The notes below the pieces were generated by a model that saw nothing but the letters and a program-made list of their open reading frames with translations, made no database searches and was not told the DNA's origin. Source: Bdellovibrio sp. UBA4095 (GTDB lineage: Bacteria > Bdellovibrionota > Bdellovibrionia > Bdellovibrionales > Bdellovibrionaceae). From it: 64,000 nucleotides of DNA. Below, in pieces: positions 43,463-51,668 of this stretch (positions are counted from its first letter, which is position 1; every line of letters begins with the position of its first letter). Both the position numbers and the translations under genes were made by a program. Where the stretch lies: positions 124,001 through 188,000 of the forward strand of contig DFXZ01000003.1 of the NCBI GenBank assembly GCA_002381805.1, written 5' to 3'.

Positions 43463-44220
43463 TCACCGAGATCAGTTCCAAAAGCAATGAACACTTCCGT
43501 CGCTGGTGTGATATTTCCTCGGCCAAAGGAATTAAGAAACACGGCGAGTTTATCCTTATGGGAGAAAAGCTCGTCGCCGAATTTCTTGAAAATCCTCATT
43601 ATAAAATTAAAGCGGAACTGATTCACGAAGACCTTACGCCACTGACTGCGAAAATTTCTGCTAGTCAAAATATGCGTATACCGGTCTTTAAACTCCCTAA
43701 GGCGCTATTTAAGGAAGTGGATGTGATCGGCACGCATTTCAACTTATTAGTGCTGGAACCCAAAAATCTGGCAAAGTTGCCTACTGGCGCACCCCAAGGA
43801 CTTGAGATCATCTGTCCACTCGGCGATCCCTCAAATTTAGGAGCCCTCGCGAGATCTGCAGTTGCTTTCGGTGCGAGCCGTTTGATCCTGACTGAAGAGA
43901 CCTGCAATCCATTTCACCCTAAGGCGATTAAAGCCTCTGCAGGCTCCATCTTAAAAATACCGCTATTTAAAGTCGGACCACTGGCAGAATTTATCAGTGG
44001 AAATGATGAAGTTTTCGCACTCGACATGAAGGGCGAAAACGTCGGCCAGTTCAAATGGCCCAAAAACCTGCGTTTGGTTCTGGGCGAAGAAGGCCCCGGA
44101 TTTAGCGGCCTTAAGGGCTTAAAAAAGCTCGCCATCCCCAGCCGTGGCGTTGAATCCTTGAATGCGACAGTCGCCGCAAGCATCGCCTTATTCTGTTATT
44201 CCCAGTCAGTGCGGTCCTAA
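43459..44220 (+). CDS. TrmH/SpoU-family RNA 2'-O-methyltransferase
   Basis: 253 residues from GTG 43459. The N-terminal 105 residues form an RNA-binding domain (SpoU_sub_bind-like). The SPOUT core has LGDPSNLGALARSAVAFGASRLIL (motif 1), LRLVLGEEGPGFSG (motif 2) and VESLNATVAASIALF (motif 3), with the SAM-binding trefoil knot. Close in plan to RlmB/TsnR, which modify 23S rRNA; the exact target is not known. Last gene of the rsmG operon. Confidence 0.9.
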   Translation: MITEISSKSNEHFRRWCDISSAKGIKKHGEFILMGEKLVAEFLENPHYKIKAELIHEDLTPLTAKISASQNMRIPVFKLPKALFKEVDVIGTHFNLLVLEPKNLAKLPTGAPQGLEIICPLGDPSNLGALARSAVAFGASRLILTEETCNPFHPKAIKASAGSILKIPLFKVGPLAEFISGNDEVFALDMKGENVGQFKWPKNLRLVLGEEGPGFSGLKGLKKLAIPSRGVESLNATVAASIALFCYSQSVRS

Positions 44221-44261
44221 GTCTTAAACTTTTTTTTAAAAATCATGATGGCGCACTCTAA

Positions 44262-44435
44262 CCGCGATGGATCGAACAAATTCAAGATACCTTAAGCACA
44301 ATTCAGTGTGATGGGAACCGCAACTCGCCTGAGTTTGCTATTATCCTTGAGAAAGTTCTCGGGACATCAGCAGAGATGTGGGTTCGCATTCAAGCGGAAT
44401 ATGATTTGTGGGTGGCCCGCCACAAAGTGGCCTAA
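44262..44435 (+). pseudogene. HigA-type antitoxin remnant (C-terminal part only)
   Basis: A frame without a start codon encodes about 57 residues ending NSPEFAIILEKVLGTSAEMW and then VRIQAEYDLWVARHKVA. This matches the C-terminal half of HigA-like XRE antitoxins (family consensus SPEMALRLEKxFGxSAExWLxxQxxYDL). An in-frame TAA lies directly upstream and the N-terminal helices, including most of the HTH, are missing. No HigB toxin is nearby. It is a decayed toxin-antitoxin locus. Confidence 0.8.
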
Positions 44436-44481
44436 GAAAGGGACTTGGATTTTGGCATAGGAATAGCATCAGCTCCAAATC

Positions 44482-45197
44482 ATGAGATTCACCCTCCTTG
44501 TATTTCAAATAATAGCTTTTGGCCTACACTCATTTGCCAATACCATATGCGATGATGCCTCTTTACGGCACTCTTTGGAGACACCTTCCAATTCCAGCTA
44601 TCTCGAGGATTTTATATTCGAACATTCCATTGCACCTAGACTCGTCATGTTTGGCGAGATTCACTATTATACGAGTCCATCTTTGCTAGTGAATTTGATT
44701 AATAGTTTTGTTCCCCAAATGCGCGAAAAAAAGTGTTTGTTTTTAGAGTTCTCATCTGACGTTGATCCGTATGAGTTGATTTCTACCGCCGAACAAGCTC
44801 TTGCAAGTTTGCCTGATGGCCCCAGTCTGGAGCGTACAGAAATCACGAAGGTGCTTAACTACTATAAACCACTAGTGACTGCAGCCGAAAAAAACGGCTA
44901 GGAAAAGCACATATAACAGCAGATGAGCCGAACAGAGTGGTTCTTGCTAAGCAACTGAAAGAGGCAGCACTCAGCGTTATGACAATGAACGTAGTAGAAG
45001 CTTCTGATCCCGTTCCAGAACCTTTTATTTCTTGGAGTAAACTGTGCTCCCACTCTCCATTCACACCTAATGGAAGAGTTTCAATTTTCTCGAACAAGCT
45101 GATTTCGTCAGATCCAGTAATGTGGCCGAACTACAAAGGCCAAAATGTTCTTTCGGGAAAATGGCGAGATTTTGACTATACTGTTCTCGCCCCCTAG
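44482..45197 (+). pseudogene. secreted protein gene with an internal frame break
   Basis: The first frame (44482-44901) encodes a signal peptide (to about 19, SFA|N) and 120 further residues with APRLVMFGEIHYYTSP, a GExH-type motif seen in ChaN/TraB-like proteins (weak match). It ends at TAG 44899-44901. The frame starting from 44889 continues without a stop to 45197 and fits as the second half (KAHITADEPNRVVLAKQLK...). The break is at an A7 run at 44888-44894 in context GAA AAA AAC, which is the slippery heptamer A_AAA_AAC in the correct phase for -1 frameshifting. So it is a mutated gene or, less likely, a programmed frameshift. Joined product about 238 residues. Confidence 0.6.
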
Positions 45198-45276
45198 TAT
45201 TGCTCATCGCTAACGGTTATACGCGATTGACAATCATAAACCCCAATCCACCTTCAAAGAAGCAATTAAGCCGAGA

Positions 45277-46164
45277 TTAGCAAGGGACCAAGACAGTCTT
45301 AGCTTCTGCGGGAGGTTCGTGATCCCACAGAGAGAGGACATATCCGCCGCCGCCAGAGCCCGTCGGTTTTACGGCGAGGGCACCTTGCTCGCGCAGCCAT
45401 TGGATGTGTTTGCCGGGAGCGCCTTCGTTAAGATTCCATTGCTCAAAGCACTGACCAGCAAGATCGATCGCTTCTGCTAAAGCGCCAAGGCCAGCTTCTT
45501 CGTTCATGGCTAATGCTTCTTCGGCTTTAGCGACTGCTTTGCCCATTTCCATATCGATTTTTTTGCCCAACGTGGGATTCTTTTGAAGAAGGTCTTTGAC
45601 CTTGTTCACAGCATCGACGGTGACTCCCCGCTTGCCGGAATAGGAGATATACCACCTGGGTTGCCAGTTCATGTTCAAGGACTGCCGGACGCCTGCTCGA
45701 GTGAAATGCATGCCTTCTCCGCGTAGGGCGATAGCAATATCGACTCCACTGCTTTCACCGTGGAAAAGGTTTTCAAGTTCGCGAGCAAAGTCATAGTAAT
45801 CGGACTCGGCCACATGACCTAGGAATCCCAACCACCGAGTGACCGCGACGCAAAGAGCGGCGGAGGCTCCCATGCCCGCGCCGACTGGGATTGATGATTC
45901 AAGCAAAAGAGTTCCCTTAAGATCATGACGAGAGATGCCCGTTTTTTCACAGGCCTTTTCCAAAACTCCCCAAATCAATAACTGCAAGTCTTGCCCGTGG
46001 TCACCGACTAAGCGTAATTCTAATGGATTTTCACCCTTTGCATAATCCAACTTAAGAGTACGAGAGCGAATAGGAAAAACCAACGCGGGAACTCCGCGCA
46101 GTACAGCGTGCTCCCCTGCCAAAATCCATTTTCCATAAGACTGACAGCTAAAATTAATGGACAT
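45277..46164 (-). CDS. mvk: mevalonate kinase
   Basis: 295-residue GHMP kinase phosphorylating mevalonate to mevalonate-5-phosphate with ATP. GEHAVLRGVPAL near the N-terminus, the ATP-binding PVGAGMGASAALCVAV loop and the C-terminal PTGSGGGGYVLSL are as expected for Mvk. Length matches bacterial enzymes. It is the last gene of the mevalonate operon and overlaps mvaD by 11 bases. Activity as mevalonate kinase rather than another GHMP kinase is set by the operon. Confidence 0.88.
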   Translation of the reverse strand: MSINFSCQSYGKWILAGEHAVLRGVPALVFPIRSRTLKLDYAKGENPLELRLVGDHGQDLQLLIWGVLEKACEKTGISRHDLKGTLLLESSIPVGAGMGASAALCVAVTRWLGFLGHVAESDYYDFARELENLFHGESSGVDIAIALRGEGMHFTRAGVRQSLNMNWQPRWYISYSGKRGVTVDAVNKVKDLLQKNPTLGKKIDMEMGKAVAKAEEALAMNEEAGLGALAEAIDLAGQCFEQWNLNEGAPGKHIQWLREQGALAVKPTGSGGGGYVLSLWDHEPPAEAKTVLVPC

Positions 46165-47134
46165 TTTCTTTCACACCCTCAAACGCCAAAACTTTGAACT
46201 GAGCTGCGAAATGCTCTCGATATGTTTGGAATGCTTTTTTCTGATCATGTCTGAAAAGCATGTGGACGTTTGCACCCGCATCCATCGTCACTAACGGCCC
46301 ATCTTGCCATTTGCGCCAGAAACCCTGGCAATCTTCCAGAACCTTCTTTGAACCTTCGGTCATATAGGTAAAGGGCGGCTGGCTCGTTTCAAACAGACGA
46401 TGCATATCAATGAACTCATCCCAGACAATCTGGCGAGCAATATGCCAGTCATTAAAACGCAAAGCGTGGACGAGGTCCTTCAAACGAATCTCAGCGCGCT
46501 CTGGACGTCCGTGGAAACGATTGCTCGTTGTTACTTGCTTGTGGGCGTCTGAACTGCTGACTTCCTTTTTGGAATCTTCAACGACCACAACGATGTGATG
46601 CATATTCTCTATGGGTAATGCCATCGGCTCGGCAAACTCGTCCTGCCAAAGAGCCCATGGACTGAAAAAAGAACGACAAGAAGATCCCGATCCTTGTCGC
46701 GAAACTTCTGAAAGAATCTTTTTATCCGCGCCCCACGGTTGCGGATTCAACTTTTGAAAAAGCTGCGCTCCAGCCATGGTGAGAGCGGCAAAACTCGAAG
46801 CGGAGCTGGCTAAACCACAGTCCGAGGGAAAATTATTGGCAGATTCGACCAAAAATGAAGTTTGAATATTCCATTTCTTTTTCAGCATTCCAAGATGAGC
46901 AAGGAATCTTTCTTTCCCTTTGGGCGATAGATCAATAGGCTGTAAATCATCTCTGACCAGAGGTTGCCACTCATCTTGGTTGCCTTGAATTTCAGTCAAT
47001 CGCACAAAAGTTCTTAGATTTTCGAGGGTGTAAGACAGCGAACCATTGGTGGGCTTATTGCCCGTCCCATCGATTTTGCCCATGTACTTGATCAAAGCAA
47101 TATTAGAAGGAGCTGAGGTGATCACTGAGTTCAT
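46154..47134 (-). CDS. mvaD: diphosphomevalonate decarboxylase
   Basis: 326 residues from ATG 47134 (MNSVITSAPSNIALIKYMGK), the family N-terminus; the frame extends to 47215 but overlaps the upstream gene. GHMP fold with SANNFPSDCGLASSASSFAALT and RQGSGSSCRSFFSPW, which carry the catalytic and phosphate-binding residues. It converts mevalonate diphosphate to isopentenyl diphosphate. ATGA overlap with the kinase gene upstream. Confidence 0.93.
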   Translation of the reverse strand: MNSVITSAPSNIALIKYMGKIDGTGNKPTNGSLSYTLENLRTFVRLTEIQGNQDEWQPLVRDDLQPIDLSPKGKERFLAHLGMLKKKWNIQTSFLVESANNFPSDCGLASSASSFAALTMAGAQLFQKLNPQPWGADKKILSEVSRQGSGSSCRSFFSPWALWQDEFAEPMALPIENMHHIVVVVEDSKKEVSSSDAHKQVTTSNRFHGRPERAEIRLKDLVHALRFNDWHIARQIVWDEFIDMHRLFETSQPPFTYMTEGSKKVLEDCQGFWRKWQDGPLVTMDAGANVHMLFRHDQKKAFQTYREHFAAQFKVLAFEGVKENVH

Positions 47135-48036
47135 AGATTTTCCTTCGCGCGTATTTGTAGTCCCGAAGCTGATTTTTTCTCTGTGGAAACAAGTTGAAGA
47201 TTTTTTCTCTGGCAAAAGCTCTCGACTTCAGACAAAGACCCGCGTTGGCAAATGACCAACACAATATCAGCGCCCAAAGCTCCGCAGCCCTTTGCCGCCT
47301 GCACACCGTGCACTTGAGAGATTTCTGACAATAAACTTTGGGTCTGATCGCAAACAAAACCCAATCTCTGCAACTCTTCCGCATAGGACTTTATCCCGGC
47401 CACAAACTGAGCAGAATCTTGATTATTGAAGGCCCCACGAATTTGTTCAAAGCCTTTGGCAAGACCTGAAGAATTAAAATCGCCGAGCTTTTGCAAATGC
47501 TCATGGGTTGCAACTTTGTTGCCGGTACGGATCAAGGCAAATTGCAAATCAGGAAATTGCCAACTGCTGACAGAAATAAGACCTTGGCTCTTATCAAAGA
47601 TCGTAAAAGATCCTTTCAGTTGCCCAACTAGGTCGGCCCCACTCGGAGGAGTGCCTTCGCCAGACCATGCAACATCTTGGTAGGCTTTCAATAAGTGTTT
47701 ATAATCGAAGAGACTTTCCATATCTTGGTGTTCGCTTTGTCGATAGAGCCAGAGAGAATAGACCCCGAGGAACTGAGCCGTAGAGGCGCCTAAGCCGCCA
47801 AGCCCTTGATATGGATCTTCAAAGCGAATATCGTACTGAGCGAAAAATTCTTTGTATTGGGCCACAAACTGACCCGCTGGAGATTGCGAATGAATCCCCT
47901 GAAGCTTTCCAGTTCCAGAATCTGCAAAGGTTTTGAAGTAAGGCTGTGAAAGAAATACGAGGGCAGGACCTCCATGCAAAGCAAGGTACTCCCCGGCTAA
48001 AAATGTCTTCCCTGGCACTTCAAAGATAACACTCAC
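47131..48036 (-). CDS. phosphomevalonate kinase
   Basis: 301 residues from GTG 48036, preceded by AGGA; the frame is open to 48120 but that part overlaps the HMG-CoA reductase gene. GHMP kinase with PGKTFLAGEYLALHGGPAL at the start, GGLGASTAQFLGVYSL as the ATP loop and a late AAKGCGALGADIVLV. It makes mevalonate-5-diphosphate. Position between HMG-CoA reductase and mvaD supports this over the other GHMP enzymes. Confidence 0.88.
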   Translation of the reverse strand: MSVIFEVPGKTFLAGEYLALHGGPALVFLSQPYFKTFADSGTGKLQGIHSQSPAGQFVAQYKEFFAQYDIRFEDPYQGLGGLGASTAQFLGVYSLWLYRQSEHQDMESLFDYKHLLKAYQDVAWSGEGTPPSGADLVGQLKGSFTIFDKSQGLISVSSWQFPDLQFALIRTGNKVATHEHLQKLGDFNSSGLAKGFEQIRGAFNNQDSAQFVAGIKSYAEELQRLGFVCDQTQSLLSEISQVHGVQAAKGCGALGADIVLVICQRGSLSEVESFCQRKNLQLVSTEKKSASGLQIRAKENL

Positions 48037-48049
48037 AACAAGTTCCTGA

Positions 48050-49363
48050 TCAAGACTGTGTGTGACTGACGTGAGTTGTCGACTTACTGGCTCTAAGCTC
48101 TTTGAGTACGTCAATTGCATTACTCAAAGAGATCCGTTTACGGATAGCTAGGATTTCTTCCAGTTTCTTTTGTACCAGGGGTATTTCGATTTCTTCAGCG
48201 CCTGCACCCAAGGCAAGGTTTTTTGTATGAAGCTTCATGTGTCCTTCGATGATACCCACAGTCGTGAGCGCACGAAGGGCGCCAAGATTTTGTACAAGTC
48301 CAACAGAAGCCAGGATTCTCGAAAGCTCATTGGCAGAAGTTGCACCCAACATTTTCATGCTCATCATGGCTGTGGGATGAAGTGTGGTCACGCCGCCGAC
48401 AGTTCCCACGATAAGTGGAGCCTCGAACACTCCCGTTAAGCCGTTTTCATCACGGTACCAACGAGTGATTGAGCGATACTGCCCGTCACGGCAAGCATAA
48501 GCATGAATACCTGCTTCGACCGCTCGCCAGTCATTACCAGTGGCAATAAGAATTGGATCGATGCCGTTCAGAACACCTTTATTGTTGGTTGCAGCTCGAT
48601 AGGGATCTTGCTGGGCAAACAAGGAAGCTTCAGCAATTTTTTCGGCCAAGTCAGGATCGATATCTCTGATATGAACTGTGGCACGAGTGATTTTTGAATC
48701 CACGAGGTTGGAAAGAATGCACATAGTGACTTTTTCACCAGTGAATTGTTCGATCGGTTCTTTTAGAAATTCGCAAACCTGATTCATGATGTTTGCGCCC
48801 ATAGCATCGCATGGGTCCATCAGAACATGCACGACCGCCATATCATGGCCATCACCGCGAGGAATTTGGCGAACTTGGATATCACGAACACCGCCGCCCC
48901 GGCGTACAAGGCCGAATGCGACTTCGCGATTTGAAATATCAATAAGAAAGTTTTTTTGTGAAAGAATCTTTTGTTCAAATTCCGCGAAACTTTTTACCTT
49001 CGCGAGCTGAATTTGTCCGATGATTTCGCTGCCGATCACTTCGGTCGTAATCTCACCCGAGTCACGAATCCACTTTGCGGTTTTGGAGGCTGCCGCGACG
49101 ATAGAGGTTTCTTCGACAGCCATTGGGATCACATAGTCTTTGCCGTCGATACGAAAATTGGTTGCCACTCCTAGAGGAAGTTGGAAATAACCGATCACAT
49201 TTTCAATGAATTTTTCGCCCAGACTGGTATCGCGCAATCCGCCTTTTACCAAATACTCGACATCAGTAGGATTCAAAGCACCTACTTCGAGTAGTGCATT
49301 CAATCTTTCTTCACGGGACAATTTAGAGAAGCCTTTAAAGATATCCTGAAGTTGCTTTTTCAT
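48050..49363 (-). CDS. mvaA: hydroxymethylglutaryl-CoA reductase, class II
   Basis: 437 residues from ATG 49363, which overlaps the fni stop as ATGA. Class II features: AVEETSIVAAASKTAKW with the catalytic Glu, DAMGANIMNQVCEF, ACRDGQYRSITRW, GTVGGVTTLHPTA, a central NNKGVLNG with the catalytic Lys, and a late KLHTKNLALGAGA with the catalytic His. The class lacks the membrane domain of eukaryotic enzymes. It normally reduces HMG-CoA to mevalonate when placed in a biosynthetic operon like this one. HMG-CoA synthase is not in the window. Confidence 0.93.
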   Translation of the reverse strand: MKKQLQDIFKGFSKLSREERLNALLEVGALNPTDVEYLVKGGLRDTSLGEKFIENVIGYFQLPLGVATNFRIDGKDYVIPMAVEETSIVAAASKTAKWIRDSGEITTEVIGSEIIGQIQLAKVKSFAEFEQKILSQKNFLIDISNREVAFGLVRRGGGVRDIQVRQIPRGDGHDMAVVHVLMDPCDAMGANIMNQVCEFLKEPIEQFTGEKVTMCILSNLVDSKITRATVHIRDIDPDLAEKIAEASLFAQQDPYRAATNNKGVLNGIDPILIATGNDWRAVEAGIHAYACRDGQYRSITRWYRDENGLTGVFEAPLIVGTVGGVTTLHPTAMMSMKMLGATSANELSRILASVGLVQNLGALRALTTVGIIEGHMKLHTKNLALGAGAEEIEIPLVQKKLEEILAIRKRISLSNAIDVLKELRASKSTTHVSHTQS

Positions 49364-50403
49364 TGAACCACCATCTTTGTTTGAAGTTCTTCTATCGTTC
49401 GACATCCCGTACAGAACAAGGAGGTCTTTAACTCGAGCTCCAGTTGATTCATTAAATTATCAAGAGCCTCATCGCCCCTTAAGGCTGCTTCTAAGAAAGG
49501 CTGTGCCATGCCCACCTTCTGGGCCCCTAGTGCTATCAGTTTAGCAACATCAAGTCCACTGCGCACGCCGCCGGAAGCCCAAATCTGGTAATTGATTCCA
49601 GCTTTCTTTGCATTTGCAACGCTCTCTGCAGTGCTATAGCCCCAGTTTGCAAAGGTCTGAGCGACCTTAAAAAGAAGCTCATTTTCTTCGGAGCGATAGC
49701 CTTCGACTCGGCCCCAATGGGTTCCGCCTTTACCCGCTACATCCACAGCCGCCACACCGGCACCCGCAAGGCGCTTGAGCGTTGCTTCCGAAAAGCCGCA
49801 ACCGACTTCTTTAACGATGACAGGGATCGCCGAAAGCTTTACCAAATTTTCGATGGCCTTAAGACCCTCTTTAAACTCAGGTGTTCCTTCTGGCTGGAGT
49901 ATTTCCTGAAGCGAATTCAAATGGACAAACATCCCCAACGCCTCGGTGGAGTCCATCAGTTTACGAATGGAATCCATTGGTGTTCTGATCAGCTGAGCAA
50001 TTCCAATATTTCCCAATAGTCGCGCGCGCGGCGCTTGTTTGCGGACCTGTGCCCACTCCTCTGCCGCCTGGGGATCATCGAGTTCGCGTCTTTGCGAACC
50101 GACACCCATCAAGATTTGGCGACGGTCACTAAGGCGAGCAAGTGCTTCGTTGATCGCACGACCTTTTTCGTGACCTGCAGTCATTGATGATACAAAAATA
50201 GGAGATGACAGCTCTACGGCTGCATTGGAAAAAAGAAAAGAGGTCGAAATATCGACCTCTTTGAAATTCAAATCAGGCAAAGCCTCATGAATTAAATGGA
50301 CAGAGTCCAACCCGTTTTGTCCCGCAGTCTGAGAGCGCGGATCCAGCGCAATCCTGATATGATCGCGCTTTCTTTTTTCAAACTGAGTATTAGACTCTTC
50401 CAC
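49360..50403 (-). CDS. fni: isopentenyl-diphosphate isomerase, type 2 (FMN)
   Basis: 347 residues of the flavin-dependent type 2 isomerase family: FVSSMTAGHEKGRAINEALA, GVGSQRREL, VHLNSLQEILQPEGTPEFK, PVIVKEVGCGFS, VDVAGKGGTHWG and ASGGVRSGLDVAK. It interconverts isopentenyl and dimethylallyl diphosphate. First gene of the mevalonate operon. Its start lies only 28 bases after the rplT stop, with no terminator between, so it probably shares the ribosomal protein transcript. Confidence 0.95.
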   Translation of the reverse strand: MEESNTQFEKRKRDHIRIALDPRSQTAGQNGLDSVHLIHEALPDLNFKEVDISTSFLFSNAAVELSSPIFVSSMTAGHEKGRAINEALARLSDRRQILMGVGSQRRELDDPQAAEEWAQVRKQAPRARLLGNIGIAQLIRTPMDSIRKLMDSTEALGMFVHLNSLQEILQPEGTPEFKEGLKAIENLVKLSAIPVIVKEVGCGFSEATLKRLAGAGVAAVDVAGKGGTHWGRVEGYRSEENELLFKVAQTFANWGYSTAESVANAKKAGINYQIWASGGVRSGLDVAKLIALGAQKVGMAQPFLEAALRGDEALDNLMNQLELELKTSLFCTGCRTIEELQTKMVVQ

Positions 50404-50431
50404 TATGTAGCCCCTTAAACAGAGCTATGGC

Positions 50432-50779
50432 TTAAGCCAAAGCGTGTTTGCAGAGTGCTGTGAATGCTGCTGCGTCGTTGATCGCAAGATCAGCCATGAT
50501 TTTTCTGTCAACAGTGATACCAGCTTTGATCAAGCCACCAATAAGGCGAGAGTAAGTTGTACCATTCAAACGAGCTGCTGCATTGATACGCTGATTCCAC
50601 AATGTACGGAAGTTACGCTTGTTAACTTTACGGTCACGGTAGGCATATGCCATTGCGCGATCGTTTTTCTCAACCGCGTGGATGTACGCGCGAGAACCTG
50701 CTGAATAGTAACCTTTTGCTCTTTTTAATACTTTTTTGTGACGAGCACGATTTGTTTTACCACTTTTTACACGAGCCAT
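50432..50779 (-). CDS. rplT: ribosomal protein L20
   Basis: 115 residues of normal length. MARVKSGKTNRARHKKVLKRAKG and YAYRDRKVNKRNFRTLWNQRINAAAR are diagnostic. It binds 23S rRNA early in 50S assembly and in other bacteria represses its own operon. Follows rpmI with about 95 bases between. fni starts 28 bases downstream. Confidence 0.98.
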   Translation of the reverse strand: MARVKSGKTNRARHKKVLKRAKGYYSAGSRAYIHAVEKNDRAMAYAYRDRKVNKRNFRTLWNQRINAAARLNGTTYSRLIGGLIKAGITVDRKIMADLAINDAAAFTALCKHALA

Positions 50780-50874
50780 TTTTTACTCCAATTTACTAAA
50801 CTACTACTGCGCCTTTTAATCTGCTGCCAGCGGCCAGTAGAGAGATAATTTTTAATCAACTTGAAAGAATTTTT

Positions 50875-51066
50875 TTAGAATACTAGACAACGCTTCACTT
50901 GAAGCATGTTAGCGTCTTCTACGTAGGATGTTTTACCAAGTTGTCGTTTAGTCTTAGAGCTCATGTGTGAGTTCAAGTGACGCATGCGAGTGCTTTTTTT
51001 CTTCACTTTACCGCTTGAAAGAACTTTCAAACGTTTCTTAGCGCCTGAATGTGTGCGCATTTTCAT
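50875..51066 (-). CDS. rpmI: ribosomal protein L35
   Basis: 63 residues, typical L35: MRTHSGAKKRLKVLSSGKVKKK with RHLNSHMSSKTKRQLG. The usual partner rplT follows. In most bacteria infC lies directly upstream, but here an SMR transporter gene is placed between. Confidence 0.97.
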   Translation of the reverse strand: MKMRTHSGAKKRLKVLSSGKVKKKSTRMRHLNSHMSSKTKRQLGKTSYVEDANMLQVKRCLVF

Positions 51067-51154
51067 AATAATTACCTTCCACCGATAAGGCGTTCTACCC
51101 GACAGGGAGACTCTTAACCATTGCCTTAGACAGTCATATATTACGGACTCACCT

Positions 51155-51178
51155 TTTTAGGCCGAAAGGAGCCTAAAA
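51155..51178 (-). terminator. hairpin after the SMR transporter gene
   Basis: TTTTAGGC and GCCTAAAA form an 8-base stem with an 8-base loop, 14 bases past the SMR stop. No T-run follows on the minus strand, so it may be a weak terminator or part of the ribosomal protein leader. Confidence 0.45.
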
Positions 51179-51191
51179 TCAAGTGGTTCTT

Positions 51192-51521
51192 TTAGGATTC
51201 TGTGAACCTAAGGCCCAAAATTCCGCCGATAATCATCGCCAAAAAGACGAACTTCATCAGCGACAGGGGCTCCTTAAAGACGAGATAACCAATTATCACG
51301 GCGCCTACAGCCCCGATTCCAGTCCAAACCGTGTAAGAAATGCCAATTGGAAGCACTTTCATGGAAAGCGAGAGCAGATAGAAACTAATGCCCATGGTAA
51401 TTAGAGTGAAGACAGAAGGCCACAGTTTGGTAAAACCCTCGGAGTACTTCAGGCCAGTGGCCCAAATAAACTCCAAAATTCCAGCAATAACTAAAACGAT
51501 CCAAGCTGTTGTACTTGTCAT
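51192..51521 (-). CDS. small multidrug resistance family exporter, SugE/Gdx-like
   Basis: 109 residues with four membrane helices. IVLVIAGILEFIWATGLKYSEGF carries the essential Glu of helix 1, and LPIGISYTVWTGIGAVGAVIIGYLVF fits the SugE/Gdx subfamily (guanidinium exporters) better than EmrE. It has its own upstream terminator (51615-51645) and leader, so it is probably transcribed separately despite sitting inside the infC-rpmI-rplT block. I saw no guanidine riboswitch in the leader. Confidence 0.88.
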   Translation of the reverse strand: MTSTTAWIVLVIAGILEFIWATGLKYSEGFTKLWPSVFTLITMGISFYLLSLSMKVLPIGISYTVWTGIGAVGAVIIGYLVFKEPLSLMKFVFLAMIIGGILGLRFTES

Positions 51522-51614
51522 AAGTCCAATCCCCCTTATTTTGTTTTAAGTCGTTACTGTTTTAACAGAAGGGAGACTTGCATCCCCGATTGATTGCGCT
51601 ACTCGGAAGCACCA

Positions 51615-51645
51615 CAAAAAAGCCCGCATGCGAGGCACGCGGGCT
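51615..51645 (-). terminator. rho-independent terminator after infC
   Basis: On the minus strand, AGCCCGC (51639-51645) pairs with GCGGGCT (51621-51627), followed by six T residues (51615-51620). It lies 24 bases past the infC stop and separates thrS-infC from the SMR gene. Confidence 0.9.
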
Positions 51646-51668
51646 CGAAATATCAGAACCAGAAGAAA

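Noticed and set aside
51522..51614. Possible guanidine riboswitch in the SMR leader
   Set aside because: Small hairpins and an ACGA occur, but I could not fit any of the guanidine riboswitch consensus structures; a covariance-model search would decide.
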